DNA from: Rhyzopertha dominica
Lineage: Eukaryota; Arthropoda; Insecta; Coleoptera; Bostrichidae
Length of the DNA stretch: 64,000 nucleotides
Assembly: GCA_025024175.1 (NCBI GenBank)
Contig: QCXZ01000064.1
Span: 2,976,001 to 3,040,000, forward strand
Direction: 5' to 3'
The notes beneath the pieces were generated by a model, which was given only the letters and a program-made list of their open reading frames with translations, did no database searches and was not told where the DNA came from. A program made the translations under genes and the position numbers. Every line of letters starts with the position of its first letter. The first letter of the stretch is position 1. Of this stretch, positions 35,251 to 48,502 are shown piece after piece.

Positions 35251-35935
35251 AAGTGTACAACCTTGTAAACGTTGCAGGTTTCGAAAACCAGACCACTGTG
35301 CAGTTTACTCCAGATAAGTTTTGACAGCGGCTATTTTCCCTCTACATGGAAGATTTCCACTCTATTTATTGTGTTTAAATCGGGATATTATTGTTATCCT
35401 CAAATATCCTGGAATCCATCATCACATATGAAATATTTATTTCCTACAAGCCCATGATTATATAGCAGCAGAGGACGTTTAACAGTCACAAATCTAGCCG
35501 TATATCAGGATTTCTTAACGGTAAATATGGAGAAGGTGCACCAGAATGATGGGGTCTACACAGATGTATCCAAAGCTTTTGATAGTGTGTCATAGACTAC
35601 AAACGATCGGTGTGGTGGGTAGCTTCCTATGTTGGATCAAGTCTGGTACTGGCATAGTTCCGTGGAACACCATCGCGAATCATAGATGTGCCTTCGGATG
35701 CCCCCTAAGGGTCAGCACTTGGGGCCGGTGTTGTTCAATTTGTTTGTGAGCGATGTGATCTCGTGTTTTGAATCGCGTCGCGCTCTCGTATACGCAAACG
35801 ACCTAAAGCTTTTTTTTCAATGATCAGAGGTGTAGAGGACTGTCATCATGTACAAAAAGGCTTCAATAATTTGGTTGTAATTGTGAAAATAACCTTTTAA
35901 AGCCGAATGTGTAAAAATGTAAAATTATGCGGTTT
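35251..35935 (+). mobile_element. Degenerate LINE reverse-transcriptase relic
   Basis: Plus-strand pieces: SFDSGYFPSTWKISTLFIVF (the 'G.FP..WK...V.P..K' block), VYTDVSKAFDSV followed by stops, GVVGSFLCWIKSG, and YANDLKLFF near 35790, where the catalytic YADD has become YAND. Multiple frame breaks. An old Jockey-type copy. Confidence 0.65.
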
Positions 35936-37184
35936 TGAAACTATATACTAGTAAAATATTTTTGGCATAAAAAATTTACAAACGACGGAAATTTAAGTAG
36001 CTAATAAAACATTAAACAAAGAACCTTTTTAACTCGCAGTTAGTAAATAAATATCGAATAATGTGGCGTAATTACATAAAATAATGCATTAGGTATAGCA
36101 TCACTTAAGAAATATAACAATACCAATATGAACACCAACCACAAAAATAGCGGCGCCTGCGCTTGTAAAATCATTTTATTAAACAAATAATGGTAATTCC
36201 TTGTTATCGCTTCATGTATAATATTGCTACTTTAGAATTTTTAATCACCAAACGAAAGCTAGTACTATTAATGTAGTCTTTATGCCCTGCTGAAAGGAAT
36301 TTGGCTTTTATTCGAACAAAAAGCCCAAGTCCGCTCCTGTGTATGTAAAGTTCCACAGAGACTGAACCAGCAACTACCAGGATGTAATTTACTTCACTCC
36401 CTTGGCGTAAACTGAAACGTAGAATGCTATATAACTCCGGCAAGGACGACGACAATTATTGCAGTAGTGCAACTAATTACAGTCTTGTTCGTATTATAAG
36501 AAAATTTACTTTAAAAGGGGTTACTACTAAACCTAAATTTAAAATATTGTACGACAGCGATTCGAGTAAACTCAGAAAACGTAATACAATGAAAAAAAAT
36601 TAGATATCTGTGCTTCTAGGCTATAAATATTAAGACAAGTTGGGAAAATTAAAGGTTAGAAAATAAAAGAAGACTTAACTGAGATGGCTAGGTATCGTCA
36701 CACGTTCCTGTTAAGAAACAGACAATAAAAAAATCTATTTCAACTATACCAGCTCTGTCCATCAGGAATACAAATTGACCACGACAAATGTCACATTTAT
36801 TACGTGATCTCCACTATTAGTATGTTACACATCAATGCATGTTTTCATTATCCACTCATCATGATGAACTGTAGGCATATCCCATTAATTTACCTAATGT
36901 GTAGTATTAATCATGCTTTTACTTTATCACGGCAGCAGTAACACGATACAATGGCCAAAGCAAACATAATAGTTGCCATAAACAGATGAACGAAACAACT
37001 CTGTGCATTTTCTACCTTACAGGCGTATTTAAGATTTCTAAAAATACTCTTCTCATTTTCACTGGATTACTTTGTATACAGCTGTAGATAAAGATATTTA
37101 CTATAACTAATTATCACTTGCTACGTACTTCTTTAAATCAATGTATATAATTCATCAATGAGGACTACTTCAATACCCTGTCTA
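35936..37184. other. Nothing recognised
   Basis: Intronic AT-rich sequence. The minus-strand frame at 36204-36455 has no known motif. TA at 37183-37184 is the left duplication of the next element. Confidence 0.45.
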
Positions 37185-38383
37185 TACAGGATGTTTCACG
37201 AATGATAATGACCCTGACGACATTAAAAATACATTTGCAGCGGTAACATTGATAATTGTTCATCGTCTTAAAAATTATAAAACGTAGAGAGCTGTATAAA
37301 TTCCTAAATTTTGACTTAAACTTAAATCATTTGCTTTAAGTAAATTCGGTATTGTAAAACAAATTTTAATTTGAAAATTTTTTATTTAGTAACATTAATG
37401 TAATAAATGCTCAAAATGTCGCCCTCCGCTGGTTTTACAAGCTTGAATTCGTGCCCAAAACGATATTTTAACATGCATTAACATTTCTGGAGTGATGGAT
37501 CTACATCCAGCACGTATTTTATTTTCTAAATGTTTTATACACTTTCAATTGGTGTTTGGTATACTTGCTCTTTTACCATTCCCCAAAGAAAAAATCTAAA
37601 GGAGTAAGGTCCGGAGAAGNACCGGTAAAATGTTTCTTAAAAAATTTAGATAAGTATTGCCGTTTAAACTATCGCGAAAACAATAAGGCCCAACAATTTG
37701 ATTCCCCAATATTCCGCACCAGACATTCGCCGAGTAGATAGTTTGAAAATGTCCTTCTCGAATACAACGTGGATTTTCTTGCGCATGTTATGTTTGTTAA
37801 CTCCACCATTAGAAAATCTTGCTTCACCTGAAAAGCAAATGTCATAAAATTTCACATTCAAATTTTGGTGTTCCCGAAAAAATGAAATTGATGGCCTTTA
37901 ATTATTCGGTGTACTGAAGACAGACTAATACCGGTTGCTCTTGAGACTACCCATGACTAATATGAGGATTTTCGTCAATCATTTCCAATATTCTAATTTC
38001 ATTATCAAGGCCTGTTGCTGTTCTTTCTCTTGACTTTTTCAGTGGCGGCCAGCTTGTCCTTAAAGTTAATTCAAGTCTCTTGAAAATTGTATCGGCAGGA
38101 GCTCTTCTATTTGGAAAACGTTGTCTGTATAAACAGGCAGAAGCGGAAGCATTTTTCTTGCATTCACCATAAATCAAAATCATATCTGTCTTTTCATCAT
38201 TTGAATACATTTTGACTTTTAATAAATACAGTGACAGGAACCATAGCGCATAGCCGTCATGGATTCACAATTTATTTTTACAATAATACCATTATGTAAA
38301 ATAACTACATTGGCCAAGAGAATGTATTTTCGGTTGCATTTTTAATTTCGTCAGGGTCATTATCATTCGTGAAACAACCTGTA
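37185..38383 (-). mobile_element. Tc1/mariner-superfamily element, copy 1 (internally deleted)
   Basis: Inverted termini TACAGGATGTTTCACGAATG (left) and, inverted, TACAGGTTGTTTCACGAATG (right), continuing through ATAATGACCCTGACG, with TA at both flanks. The minus strand encodes a helix-turn-helix start (MYSNDEKTDMILIYGE, RFPNRRAPADTIFKRLEL) like DUF4817-type insect transposases, then FTGEARFSNGGVNKHN-like catalytic pieces and a C-terminal end near 37440 (ESV...SFWARIQACK). Most of the catalytic domain is missing or frameshifted. Related to the copy at 47150-48502. Confidence 0.85.
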
Positions 38384-39243
38384 TAGCACAATAAAATTGT
38401 CTTGCCATTAAAGAAGTTGCTGTAAATGAACAAGAGTGACGTATGACGTATTTGTGTTTATAGAAAATAAAATAAAGTAAAATTACAATTTACAGTCACT
38501 GAGGACCCCATTTGATCGATTTAGAGTCCCAAATCTATTTATAAACTTATGCCTACGCAAGTTATTGTTGCTTAAACATTAATCTAGTTAAACTGATTAC
38601 TAGATAGTATTTCGTTTAGTAAACAAGGAATTTGTTTGTTAAAATCCATAACCAAAGTTTTTCTACATGAAACATATCCTTCTGAAAGTAAATTGAATTC
38701 CAGTGTTTAGGCATTTTGCTTTGAGTACCTGTTTTGTAAAGGGATCTGGACCTTTTTTACTACAAATTTATGCACTCTCCGTTCAGGACCGTTTAAAATT
38801 AAATTTGCAACGTGCCCTCCAGCAACCACGCACAATTTATTCATTTATATCGTCCCACCACCCCCTCAAATACCGTTCACGTCCGTGGATTTTAATGAAA
38901 TTAACGAAAATGTCGCGGTTTAAAATAAATGAGCTGAAACGGTTCGTTTGGAGCGAAGAAAATGGATAGCACACGACTGTTAATTAATTAACGTTCAACT
39001 CCCGGGACTTGGGGAACAGGCACATTTTATTTGTGCAGTGTACAATGTTGCAGTTCGCATTAATTTGATGTTAGGAGGTCTTGCAACTTCAGAACTATCG
39101 TACCAATTACAACGTACTCGTATGTATGCATCGCAACCAACTACTTGCAGATCTGTTTCGCTATTATTATAGCTGCTCAATGCTATTTAAATCTAATACA
39201 GACAGCATGATTTAGAACTGGTTTTGTCTATATACCAAAACAA
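38384..39243. other. Intronic stretch with a possible conserved island
   Basis: The segment 38770-38970 (TCAGGACCGTTTAAAATTAA... GAGCTGAAACGGTTCG) is richer in GC and resembles non-coding conserved DNA, with a chance plus-strand frame across it. The rest is AT-rich and unremarkable. Confidence 0.3.
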
Positions 39244-40419
39244 TACGCTATATTAGTGTGACGTAGATGTCGGCCATTTTGCTGCGATACGTCAAGATCC
39301 CGGATCCAAACCAACCTACTTAGTTGTCATAATGTGCGTAAGGGAGTTCAGCTTTTGGTGTATTTTTTTTTTTAGTGTTAAAGAGTATTTTAATGTGTTA
39401 TTGTGTATGTTTGGGTAGCTTACACTACTTCTCTTTACTTAGCAAGTAAAGTAAAACCGAAATTACATTTAGAAACAATGTATTGTTAAAAAGCTGAACA
39501 TACACTAAGTACGTGTGTGGAGCATTACAATTTACAAGTTTTACCAGAAAATGGTTACTGGTTGGGTCCCTGTATGTTCCCGTTATAATGAATGAGAACG
39601 TGTAATCGTTACAGCACTTCTTTTAGGTTGTTTTTAAACAATCGATTGCAACTAAATGTAATTTTGGTTTATAATACTAAATTATACAAAGGAACGTAAA
39701 CCATTAAAAATACACAGTAATACTCAATGTTCAGAGCAAAATTGTAGTATAATACAATATTTTGAAGTATTACTGTGCATGTTTGAGTGGTTTACATATC
39801 TTTGTATTATACATTAAATATTACAAACCGAAATTACATTAAGTTGCAATCTATTGTTGAAAGACAATCTAAAATAAGTGCTTAAAGTTTATACGTTTCT
39901 CTCTCATTATAACAAAAACATCCAGGGACCTAGCATGTTATCATCTCCTGGTACAACATGTAAATTGTAATGCTCTACACACGCCCTTATTGCTGGTTAA
40001 GCTTTTCAGCAATACCTACATTGTAACTAAATGTAATTTACGTTTGTAATACTTGCTAAGTAAAGCGAAGGAGTGTCAGCTACTCAAACATACACAGTAA
40101 CACTATTAAATATTATTTTAACACTAAAAAATTGTACCAAACACTTAACTCCCTTATGCACGNTATGACAACTTGGTTTGTTTTGATCCAGGATCTAAAC
40201 TAAACGTAATTTCGGTTTGTAATACTTGTGAAGCCAAACGAAGGAGTATAAGCTACTAAAATAAGCACAGTAACACTTCTAAATATTCTTTTAAAGTCAC
40301 AAAATTGCACTTAACACTGAGGTCCGTTACGCACGTTATGACAACTCGCTTTATCAGGATTCAGGACTTTGACGTACCCCAGAAAAATGGCCGTAATTAC
40401 GTCAGCACTAATATAGCGT
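39244..40419. mobile_element. Long fold-back element with inverted ends
   Basis: The left end ACGCTATATTAGTG pairs with the right end CACTAATATAGCGT. Homology between the arms continues inward: GGCCATTTTGCTG/GGCCATTTTTCTG, TACGTCAA, TTGTCATAATGTGCGTAAG, and then repeated modules around CCGAAATTACATTTAG and TTACTTAGCAAGTAAAG in both orientations. A sizeable part of the 1.18 kb can fold back on itself. No coding capacity. No clear target duplication was found, so the superfamily is open. One N at 40163. Confidence 0.75.
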
Positions 40420-41100
40420 CTGGTATGATTTTAGTGGAAAGTTACCGTAACTTTATATGGACAGTGGCGATATTTTTGATTAGTGCCGCGATTCAGTAAC
40501 GCACTCAAATATTTTAGCAATTCTTACCAATACTTTAACCGAGTCTTATGTTGTTTTGTCTACTTTCTGTGCTCACAGCGTAAATAATACCTTCGCGGAA
40601 TGAATGATAGATGATTATTGCCTAACTACTAAAACTCAAACTCGGAGGGCCACAAACTCACATTATCCCGCAGATGTTTGGGATCAGAAAAGTTGGCGAT
40701 GCATAATGCAACAAATTCGCTATCGGGAAAAACAAATATCGAAATAAATATCACATTAATGCACGCTCCAAAAGTGGAAAACTCGACGTAAATTATAAAT
40801 GAAAATGGCGGGAGTAAAACTTGGCTAACAATGACAAATGCCGACTATAAAAGTTTGCAGCGAAGTTAAAAAATTGTCCACACAGTGGAAACTTCGAGTT
40901 CCTGGAGTGAAACATGGATTTTATTCCTTTTCAATATAAGTTTGTGAATAACAGCGAACTGACGTTTGATCTAGGTGAGCCGAGCTTTTCGATTGCGCAT
41001 ATCAGCCACGGTGATTGGAAATGTGTGCCACACGGAATATATTTGCGTGTCCATCAGCGCAAAAACATGGCAACATCCCTAGAAATAGTGAATTTTTAAC
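40420..41100. other. Intronic, possible conserved islands
   Basis: AT-rich to moderate composition. A small plus-strand frame at 40914-41099 has no known motif. The segment 40640-40860 is slightly GC-richer. Confidence 0.3.
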
Positions 41101-42440
41101 GATTGTTTGCGTGGCATCCCAAAACTAGAAAAATAATAGAGAGAACCCACTTTTTCTTACGCGTGAAACACGTATTCTTTCATGTATATCGCAAAATTTA
41201 CGGTAATTTAAAAAATAAACTGTTTTTTCTGTTCTCAAAGAAATCTGTGTCAAGTTTGTGTAGACATGTCGACATAGAAACAAAACATCACAAAAGTAAA
41301 TCAATAATTTGTGATGAAGCTTTCCTGCAAACTGTAAAATGAATCAATTGAGTGAAATTAAAGACGAAATTTTGGAATTTGTATCAGAAGTAGAGTCAAG
41401 TTTGATACCTACAAAGCCTAAAGTACGAGAAAGTTTATCAAATGTTTTGTCTCTGGAGAAATGAAAAAAAAATGTGCAAGGAGCAAATGTAAATTTTCTA
41501 ATTGCATACTTTTATGAAATTCATTACAAGAACTAATTTTAAATATTCTTGCAGGTGAAAACTCTAAAAGATTCAAAACTCTGCTCTGTGTATTCAATGC
41601 TAGGAAGCACTATACAGTTAAACGGAAACATGGACATTTCTGCTTATAAAAAGTCACTTTGCACATCTAGTATAGAGTTTAATAATGTAAACAATTGTAC
41701 GCTTAACATCTATTCGAAAAAATGAATGAAGAAAAGTGTTGCTAACAAGAAAAGTCCCACTTTTCTTAACTATTTTGTGTTAAAAAATATTGTCAATTTC
41801 TATCAAATACACGAAAAATGCTATTTATATGAAGTTGCGAAATGGGCGTGCTATTGCACAAGATCTATGTAAATCAAAATGAAATAAGTTTTCAAATTTG
41901 ATTGCATTTTGAAAGACAATTGAGGACACTGTCTGAAAAATAAAAGGGTTCAGCAAGACAGATTCAGTACATTTTTTAAACAAGCTTACAGTAAAACTTA
42001 TTTAGGCGTACATGAAATTTTTACAGTTTACTTAGCAGGGCATTGCCAAAAATGAATTCCTAAATATGCTTTCCGAAGAAGATGCCATTGAAGGTGGTTC
42101 CTTTATTTAAATAACAAAAATTGTGAGATCTTTTACCATAATCGTCGGTAATGTTCCTTTATTTAATCTGAAACTAGTATTCAAATGTGCCCATGCTCTA
42201 AATAAACGTTTTCCTTTGCTGAACGAAGAAACTAAAAATGCATTATGCAACAAATTGGTATTTACAATTTTTCTTAATATTGGCTTGTCAAATCCTGAAT
42301 TATATACCAACTATACGCTGCTGTCAAATGCGCGGGGGGGGGGATTTCCAAACGTTGAAAAAGTTGAAAAGACATGTCAGGTGGAACTTTAACAATGTTG
42401 CTAAAGAATCTATGGAAATTAAAAGAAATACGGTATGAAG
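41101..42440 (+). pseudogene. Unidentified degenerate frames, possibly transposon-derived
   Basis: A frame at 41103-41342 ends with SVSSLCRHVDIETKHHKSK, recalling the C-terminal half (L.RH..T..HK) of a BED-type zinc finger of transposon proteins; its Cys pair is not evident. It is followed by MNQLSEIKDEILEF at 41340 and, at 42123-42392, FKCAHALNKRFPLLNEETKN. None match a family I can name. Frames are broken and close together, so a decayed transposase gene is plausible but unproven. Confidence 0.25.
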
Positions 42441-42850
42441 ATTCCTGAGCAAAATAATGGACAAATATTGCAATTCTCAAAGTACATCGGCAAAAATAAA
42501 TTGCATCTTCTTAATTAAAAATATCGTTTGCTTAACATTATTATTCTGTTCAATTATATAATGAAAAATGTTGCTTTTTTTAGAACAATCCATGGATATT
42601 TTTGTGTGGCATTAGTGGGCTCACTGACAATTCGGTGTCAAAAAATGAGAAAGTGACGATTAAAAACTGAATTGCAAAAACTACTGTTTTAATCACTTCT
42701 ACTTTTTTCTTTATCAGTTGATAGTATTAAGCAGGATCAGGAATATTCAAAAAAGGAAAAGCGCACCTTACTGGTTAAAGTTTCTTAACGCATATACCGT
42801 GGTTTTGCTTTTTCTCAGTCCAAAGCTTCCTATATTTACGTAGTACCTAC

Positions 42851-42988
42851 CTGAATAGTGCGATGATCCCTTATTAACTTCTTCACGCAGTTGTAAATGA
42901 ACGTGAAACACATTCCGGAAAGTATCAGCGAAAATATAACCATGATGATGATGATATGGTCCTCTCCAAAGGTAACAGCCGTTGTGTT
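42851..42988 (-). CDS. neto: Neto, transmembrane exon
   Basis: Minus-strand exon of exactly 46 codons, phase 0 at both ends, after a TCGTTACAG acceptor and before a GTAGGT donor. It begins NTTAVTFGEDH, then a hydrophobic span IIIIMVIFSLILSGMCFTFI (about 22 residues with YN) and a basic stop-transfer stretch NCVKKLIRDHRTIQ. This is the single membrane pass of a type I protein. The upstream LDLa exon also ends in phase 0, so the ectodomain reaches the membrane with a short linker, as in Neto. The next exon continues EHIRQSR. Confidence 0.92.
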
Positions 42989-43500
42989 CTGTAACGAGAA
43001 AATACGATTATGTTTAAATCTCATTTAAAATTACACTGGTTATGTATTTGAAGCTTGGGGTCTATTGTGAACAAGAATACAGGGTGCTCAAACAAAACTT
43101 TTGGTTACAAGTATCTAGGAAGATACAAGTTGCTAAGTTTTGAAAGCTGGCACTCTAATTAATTCAAACAGTGTCTTTCAAACTAAAATATTTCAAAGAT
43201 GACTTTAAACCAACTAAATTTCAAATTAAATTTAGTTCAACTGAGACGGTTTGTAATAGTTAGTGTGTCAACTTTCAAAAAATTCCAATTTTTGTTTTTG
43301 ATAGGTTGCTTTCACTAAAGGTCTTCGTTGGACATTTTGTACAATATAATTTTCATGCAGGAATCTAACAGTAGCATGATTGGTGTTTTCACGCATAAAA
43401 TTAAAGATCATCCTAAATAACTCGAGTTAGAGGTCGATTGGGAAGTAAATTATTATTAGCATCTACAGATAAAGCTGAATTCGATATTTCTTATTGGCAT
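42989..43500. other. Intronic, nothing firm
   Basis: Contains ACAGGGTGCTCAAACAAAAC at about 43079, similar in style to a DNA-transposon terminus, but no partner end was found. Confidence 0.3.
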
Positions 43501-44420
43501 TAAATGTTTTGTGTGTTTATTTATTTATTTGTTTACACGAAAGGAAACAGTTAGGTGGTACATGTCTTCCACTGTTCCCCTACAAATTAAATTGCACTCA
43601 AATTTCACTTAAACCAGCAACATAATAGTTAAGCCCATTGTACAGATAATGAAACTAAATGCTGTATAAGCGCCCACACAATAAATTATAGATAGTACAA
43701 ATGAAACTACATTAGGTTACTTCCATGACATCCTATCTATATAAAGGTAGTCAGTGACCATTTTATTAAATATTTGCTCAACAAAGATGACGCAAAATAA
43801 GAAAAACATCCTTCAATTTTTTGTGGAGTGCAGAGAAATATAAAAAAGTATATTTAGGAATATTCGCACTATGACTTTCTGATCGCCTTGGTAACAAAAA
43901 ATAAAGGCATGGAGGCAGTATGGGGATACACCCAAGATAAAATTTGAAGGAGTATAAACATTTTTAGCGCTTACATTGAGCGTTTATGTCCATGATCAAC
44001 ATGCTCATTAAAAGATAGGGTACTATCAATAACTTGTCCCAAATCTTTCGCCACATTATGGCAGCCAATTTATGTAGAGATAATTGAAAATTTGCCTGTA
44101 TTATCAAGGGTTGTTGCCAAAGTTTTTTTCGAATTTAATTTTCATTTGATTAATATTCAGTATATTCACATACATTTCTTATCATCTGCATATATAAGTA
44201 AATTACAATTGTTGACATATTTAGGCAAACCAAAGGTACACAAAAAGTAAAAAAAAATCAGGTCCCAGCACACTACCCTGTGGAACGCTAGATTTAATTT
44301 GTGCATATTCAGAGTAAAACACATCATTAATAACTACTTTTTCATGTCTATTGGGCAAATAGCTATAGAAATTATTCATTTCAGAGCTAGTTTGGCAGTA
44401 AGTGTTTCTATTTCCTGTAG
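43501..44420 (-). mobile_element. LINE fragment, minus strand, (TAAA)n tail
   Basis: Minus-strand translation has NNFYSYLPNRHEKVVINDV, VPQGSVLGP and IYADDKK, reverse-transcriptase motifs with an intact YADD, followed by LGQVIDSTLSFNEHVDHG, the 'LGV.ID..L.F..H' block. The TTTATTTATTTATTT at 43516-43535 is the tail read in reverse. Truncated at both the endonuclease and 5' ends and broken by stops. A Jockey-type element distinct from the (ATT)n-tailed copies. Confidence 0.78.
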
Positions 44421-47149
44421 TTTGCTAGGTTTGGAAGTATAAAAATTGCTGATTGCGTTACAGCATCTGAATTCCGCTCGAATATTGTCGCTTCAGCCAA
44501 AACTCCTCTCTTTCCTTTGGGCGTTTTCAGAAAATGCGTCTTTCCAATTCAATCTAAGCAACGTGCTCGGTTTCACTTGGCCTGAAGAGCCTAGAATTGC
44601 GTGAACGTGCGTGGGAGATCCCACAGGACTCTATTTCATCCCTTAAAAGTATGTCGGGAGGGCACGGATTCGATGCAGTAAAATTATTAAACTAAATAGG
44701 TGACATTGTAAAATATATATCTTTTTTCAGATCTAAAAATGTTGTATTGGAAAATAACAATAAGCTACGGTTTTCTAACAGAATCATATCCTATTTACTT
44801 TAAAGGATCAATTCGATAATATTTGCTGATTCATCAAAAGGTTTTGATATTGTTATTTTTTTAGGAATGAGGGCCAGCTTTAAATGTTAAATGTTAAAAA
44901 AAGGAAAAGTGCGGTTTCTTTAGATCTGAAATCACCAGAAAAAACTACTTTAAGAAATAATATAATTTAACGTCGATATTAGCATATCAAATTGAACAAA
45001 TCGAATAAATACCCTAATAGCAAAATAACTCATCATTCTGTAGGTTGAATTAATTAAACAGCTAACTGTCATGCTCAAAAAGCATTAAAATTGTATTGTG
45101 CTTAGATGTGCAGAATTTTGTCCACCTCCCTTTTTACAGAAATTTTAAAATATAGTTGCAAAAATCTCTGGTCAGGGTGTAAAGATCGACTATAATTTCG
45201 GTAATATCAATGGCGTATCGGATGCGAGAATTTCTTCTTGCATATTTGTCAAATTTTATTCGGCTATTTTGCCTTCTTAATATACAAACGTTCCCAAAAG
45301 CTTTATTTTGATACTTTTTTTTCGCAATGTCGTTTTGACCTAGCCAGTAATTATTTTTCATGTAACGGTCAGCAAAACCTGCCGTGTCTACCTTTGATAT
45401 AATTTTCGTTTATGTGAGCATTGTACAGCATTTCTTGTATTCAAGCTTTGTACTGCTTTTTTTACATTCGGTCTACAATTTATGAATTGTATGTATTGCT
45501 AAAAGCTAACCGTTTCATAGTTGTTACGCCTTTTGCAAACATTACCATTTTAAGTGGTACATTTATATTTTTTTATAAACACGGAATGCTTAATTGTTGA
45601 TTTGAGCATGTTAGGTTTCTTATAGCTGGCTGTGTAGATTTTCCATCAATTCAAATTCAGTTTTGCTGTTGATAACTGACATACAGAAAATACAAAAATT
45701 TAAGAATTCATTTTTTTCTAACGTGAATTGAAATTTTCTTGTTTAGTGCATTTAGAACTTTTAAGGATATGTTTAACTGTCTATCGTTTCTGATTCCAAT
45801 ACAAAAAAATATCATCGACATATTTTGTCCAGAATAATAAATACATCTTTACTTATAAAAATCACATGTCCTGACTGATTGACTGATTTTTTTATGGCGA
45901 AGCGTAAACTATCGAAGCTAGATGCATGAGATTTGGTCAGTAGGTTCCTTTCGTATTGCAAACACCCAATAAGGAGGGATTTTTGGAAATTCGAGCATAA
46001 AGGTATGAAAAGAGAGATGAATATTTATTATTTTCAAAGTAACGATATAAGTAAGTATATTCAGGTCTTTGGTGAGAAAGTAACGCACTGTTTTGCAGTT
46101 TTTAAAATACCTACCCTGAGGGGGTGAAATGGCTTAATATGGGGTTTTTATTTTCTTGAAAGTAAGATTTAAATTCTCCCTACTGTTTTTTGTACTTAAT
46201 ATAATATTACTAATTGTGTTTTTGATAATTTTAGTTGCGATGTATTTATAAATGACAATGACTTAAAGTGGATTCAACAGTATTGTTGATTGTGATAAAT
46301 TGTGTTAGGGGTGTGGCTCATTAGCTAATAACATCATATCAGTCACGTAATTATTCAGAGGTTCAATTCTCCTAAAGATCTTTATATGGCGTTATCAGTT
46401 GCGATTTTGACTGAACGTATTCTAATTTTTGAGTTAAAATGACAACAATGGATACAAATGGGACAACAGCTTTTGTCTGCTTGTTCGCTTTCTGTAGGTG
46501 ATGAGGATATCATTTCTAACGAGACAAGCGAGAACATGAGACATACATATACGAAATCATGCATGCTTGAGATTTAACGCTGTATTGTGTACCGTAGTAT
46601 GCATTATAGGTAACGGAGCACCACTAGCATGTCTCCCTAATTGGAACTGATATAGCATAAATGCAACGTGATGGATCTTAATTGGCTTTAGTACGATATG
46701 GTTGATGTCTGAGCATGATGTGCAGCGTGATATAAATGGTATACTCCGACGTCTTTAGGCGACGCTAAGTAACAATCCTCTCTCTCTTTGTTGTTTCAGT
46801 GGAGTAAGCCCGTGAATTTCCATACACAGTCCTTGGATATGTTAAACATGCTTTTTCGAATTTTGTTTTTGAGCCATGACATAATTTATAATATTTACAA
46901 TCGATTTCTACGAAGCTCAAAAATGTCAAAAGTGCTGTCACCTTGAAAAAAAAAAACAATATAAAGACCGGTTATCATTCGTGAACATTTAAGTCAAGTC
47001 AATTAGGTCAATAACTATCGAATAACCTCTTAAATCTCTCGATCTTACTTTTCTTGTGTATTCTCTATGGAGGGTATTTCAATAAATCGAATACCACTGA
47101 CGACCTAGAGGACAAAATTTATAGCAAACTAAAGGCAATTCCGTTTCTT
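44421..47149. other. Intronic; one possible dispersed repeat
   Basis: The segment 45869-45990 (TCCTGACTGATTGACTG, then GATGCATGAGATTTGGTC and AGTAGGTTCC) has the look of a widespread insect repeat with a TGAC-TGAC start, but this rests on pattern memory. The segment 44455-44640 is GC-richer and non-coding. Open frames elsewhere have no motif. Confidence 0.3.
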
Positions 47150-48502
47150 TACACCGAATGTTTCACGAATGATAATGACCCTGACCCTGACCCTGACCTG
47201 ACCTGACCTGACCTGACCCTGCAGAGGTAACATTGATAATTGTTCATCGTCTTAAAAAATATAAAACGTAGAGAGCTGTATTAATTCGTAAATTTTGGCA
47301 TAAACTTCAATCATTTGCTTTAAGTAAATTTGGTATTGTAAAACAAATTTTGTTTTACAAAAATGTTTATTTAATAACAGTAATGTAATAAATGCTCAAA
47401 ATGTCGCCCTCCGCTGTTTTCACAAGCTTGAACTCGTGCCCAAAACGATCTTTTAAGATGCATTAACATTCCTGAACATTCCTTTCAATTGGTGTTTGGT
47501 ATATTTTTACCATTCCCAACAGAAAAAAATCCAAAGGAGTAAGGTCCAGGCTTCTCTATGGCCAACGATTAATTGAACCTCTTCCTATCCATCGGTTAGG
47601 CAAAACAAAATCAAGATGATTTCACACTATTCAACAGATCTTGTCTTACTTGTAAATTTACATTTTGGAGAAGTAACGGTAAAATGTTTCTTAAAAAATG
47701 TAGATAAGTATTGACGTTTAAACTATCGCGAAAAAAATAAGGCCCAACAATTTGATTCCTCAATATTCCGCAACAGACATTCGTCGAGTAGATAGTTTGA
47801 AAATATTCTCGAATCCAACGTTGATTTTGTTGCGCATAATAATGCATGTTATGTTTGTTAACTCCACCATTATTAGAAAATCTTGCTTCATCTGTGAAGC
47901 AAATATTGTCATAAAATCTCACATCCAAATTTTGGTGTTCCCGAAAAGAGTTACAAAAAGCCAGTCCTTTAGGATAATCTGTCTCCTTTAAGGCCTGAAC
48001 CAATTGCAAATGATACAAATGAAACTGATTACTTTTAATTATTCAGTGTACTGCAGACAAACTAATACCGGTTGCTCTTGAGACTACCCTTTGACTAATA
48101 TAAGGATTTTCCTCAATCATTTCCAATACTCTAATTTCATTGTCAGGGTCTGTTGCTGTTCTTTCTCTTGACTGTTTCAGTTAATTCAAGTCTCTTGAAA
48201 ATTGTATCGGCAGGAGCTCTTCTATTTGGAAAACGTCGTCTGTATAAACGGGCAGCAGCGGAAGCATTTTTCTTGTATTCACCATAAATCAAAATCATAT
48301 CTGTTTTTTCATCATTTAAATACACTTTTAACACTTTTAATAAATACAGTTGACAGGAACCAAAGCGCATAGCCGTCGTGGGTTCCCAATTTATTTTTAA
48401 TATAATACCAATATGTAAAATAACCACATTGGTTATGAGAATGTATTTTGTGTTGCATTTTTAATTTCGTCATGACCATTATCACTCGTGAAACATCCTG
48501 TA
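47150..48502 (-). mobile_element. Tc1/mariner-superfamily element, copy 2
   Basis: Right end inverted TACAGGATGTTTCACGAG (followed by TA), left end diverged at the tip (TACACCGAATGTTTCACG). The minus strand carries more of the transposase than copy 1: EKTDMILIYGEYKKNA, RRRFPNRRAPADTIFKRLEL, then FTDEARFSNNGGVNKHNMHY with the first catalytic Asp (TDEARF), ILRNQIVGPYFFRDSLN and LPLLLQNVNLQVRQDLL; the second and third catalytic residues were not found. Frameshifts and a deletion leave it inactive. A CCTGA/CCCTGA array at 47176-47221 lies next to the left end. Confidence 0.85.
47176..47221. repeat. (CCTGA/CCCTGA)n expansion next to a transposon end
   Basis: About eight 5- to 6-bp units. Copy 1 has a single GACCCTGACG at this place, so the array grew within or beside the inverted repeat of copy 2. 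Confidence 0.9.

Noticed and set aside
46316..46380. Possible tRNA or SINE (GTGTGGCTCATTAGC ... GGTTCAATTCTCC)
   Set aside because: The B-box resemblance is partial and no cloverleaf could be formed.
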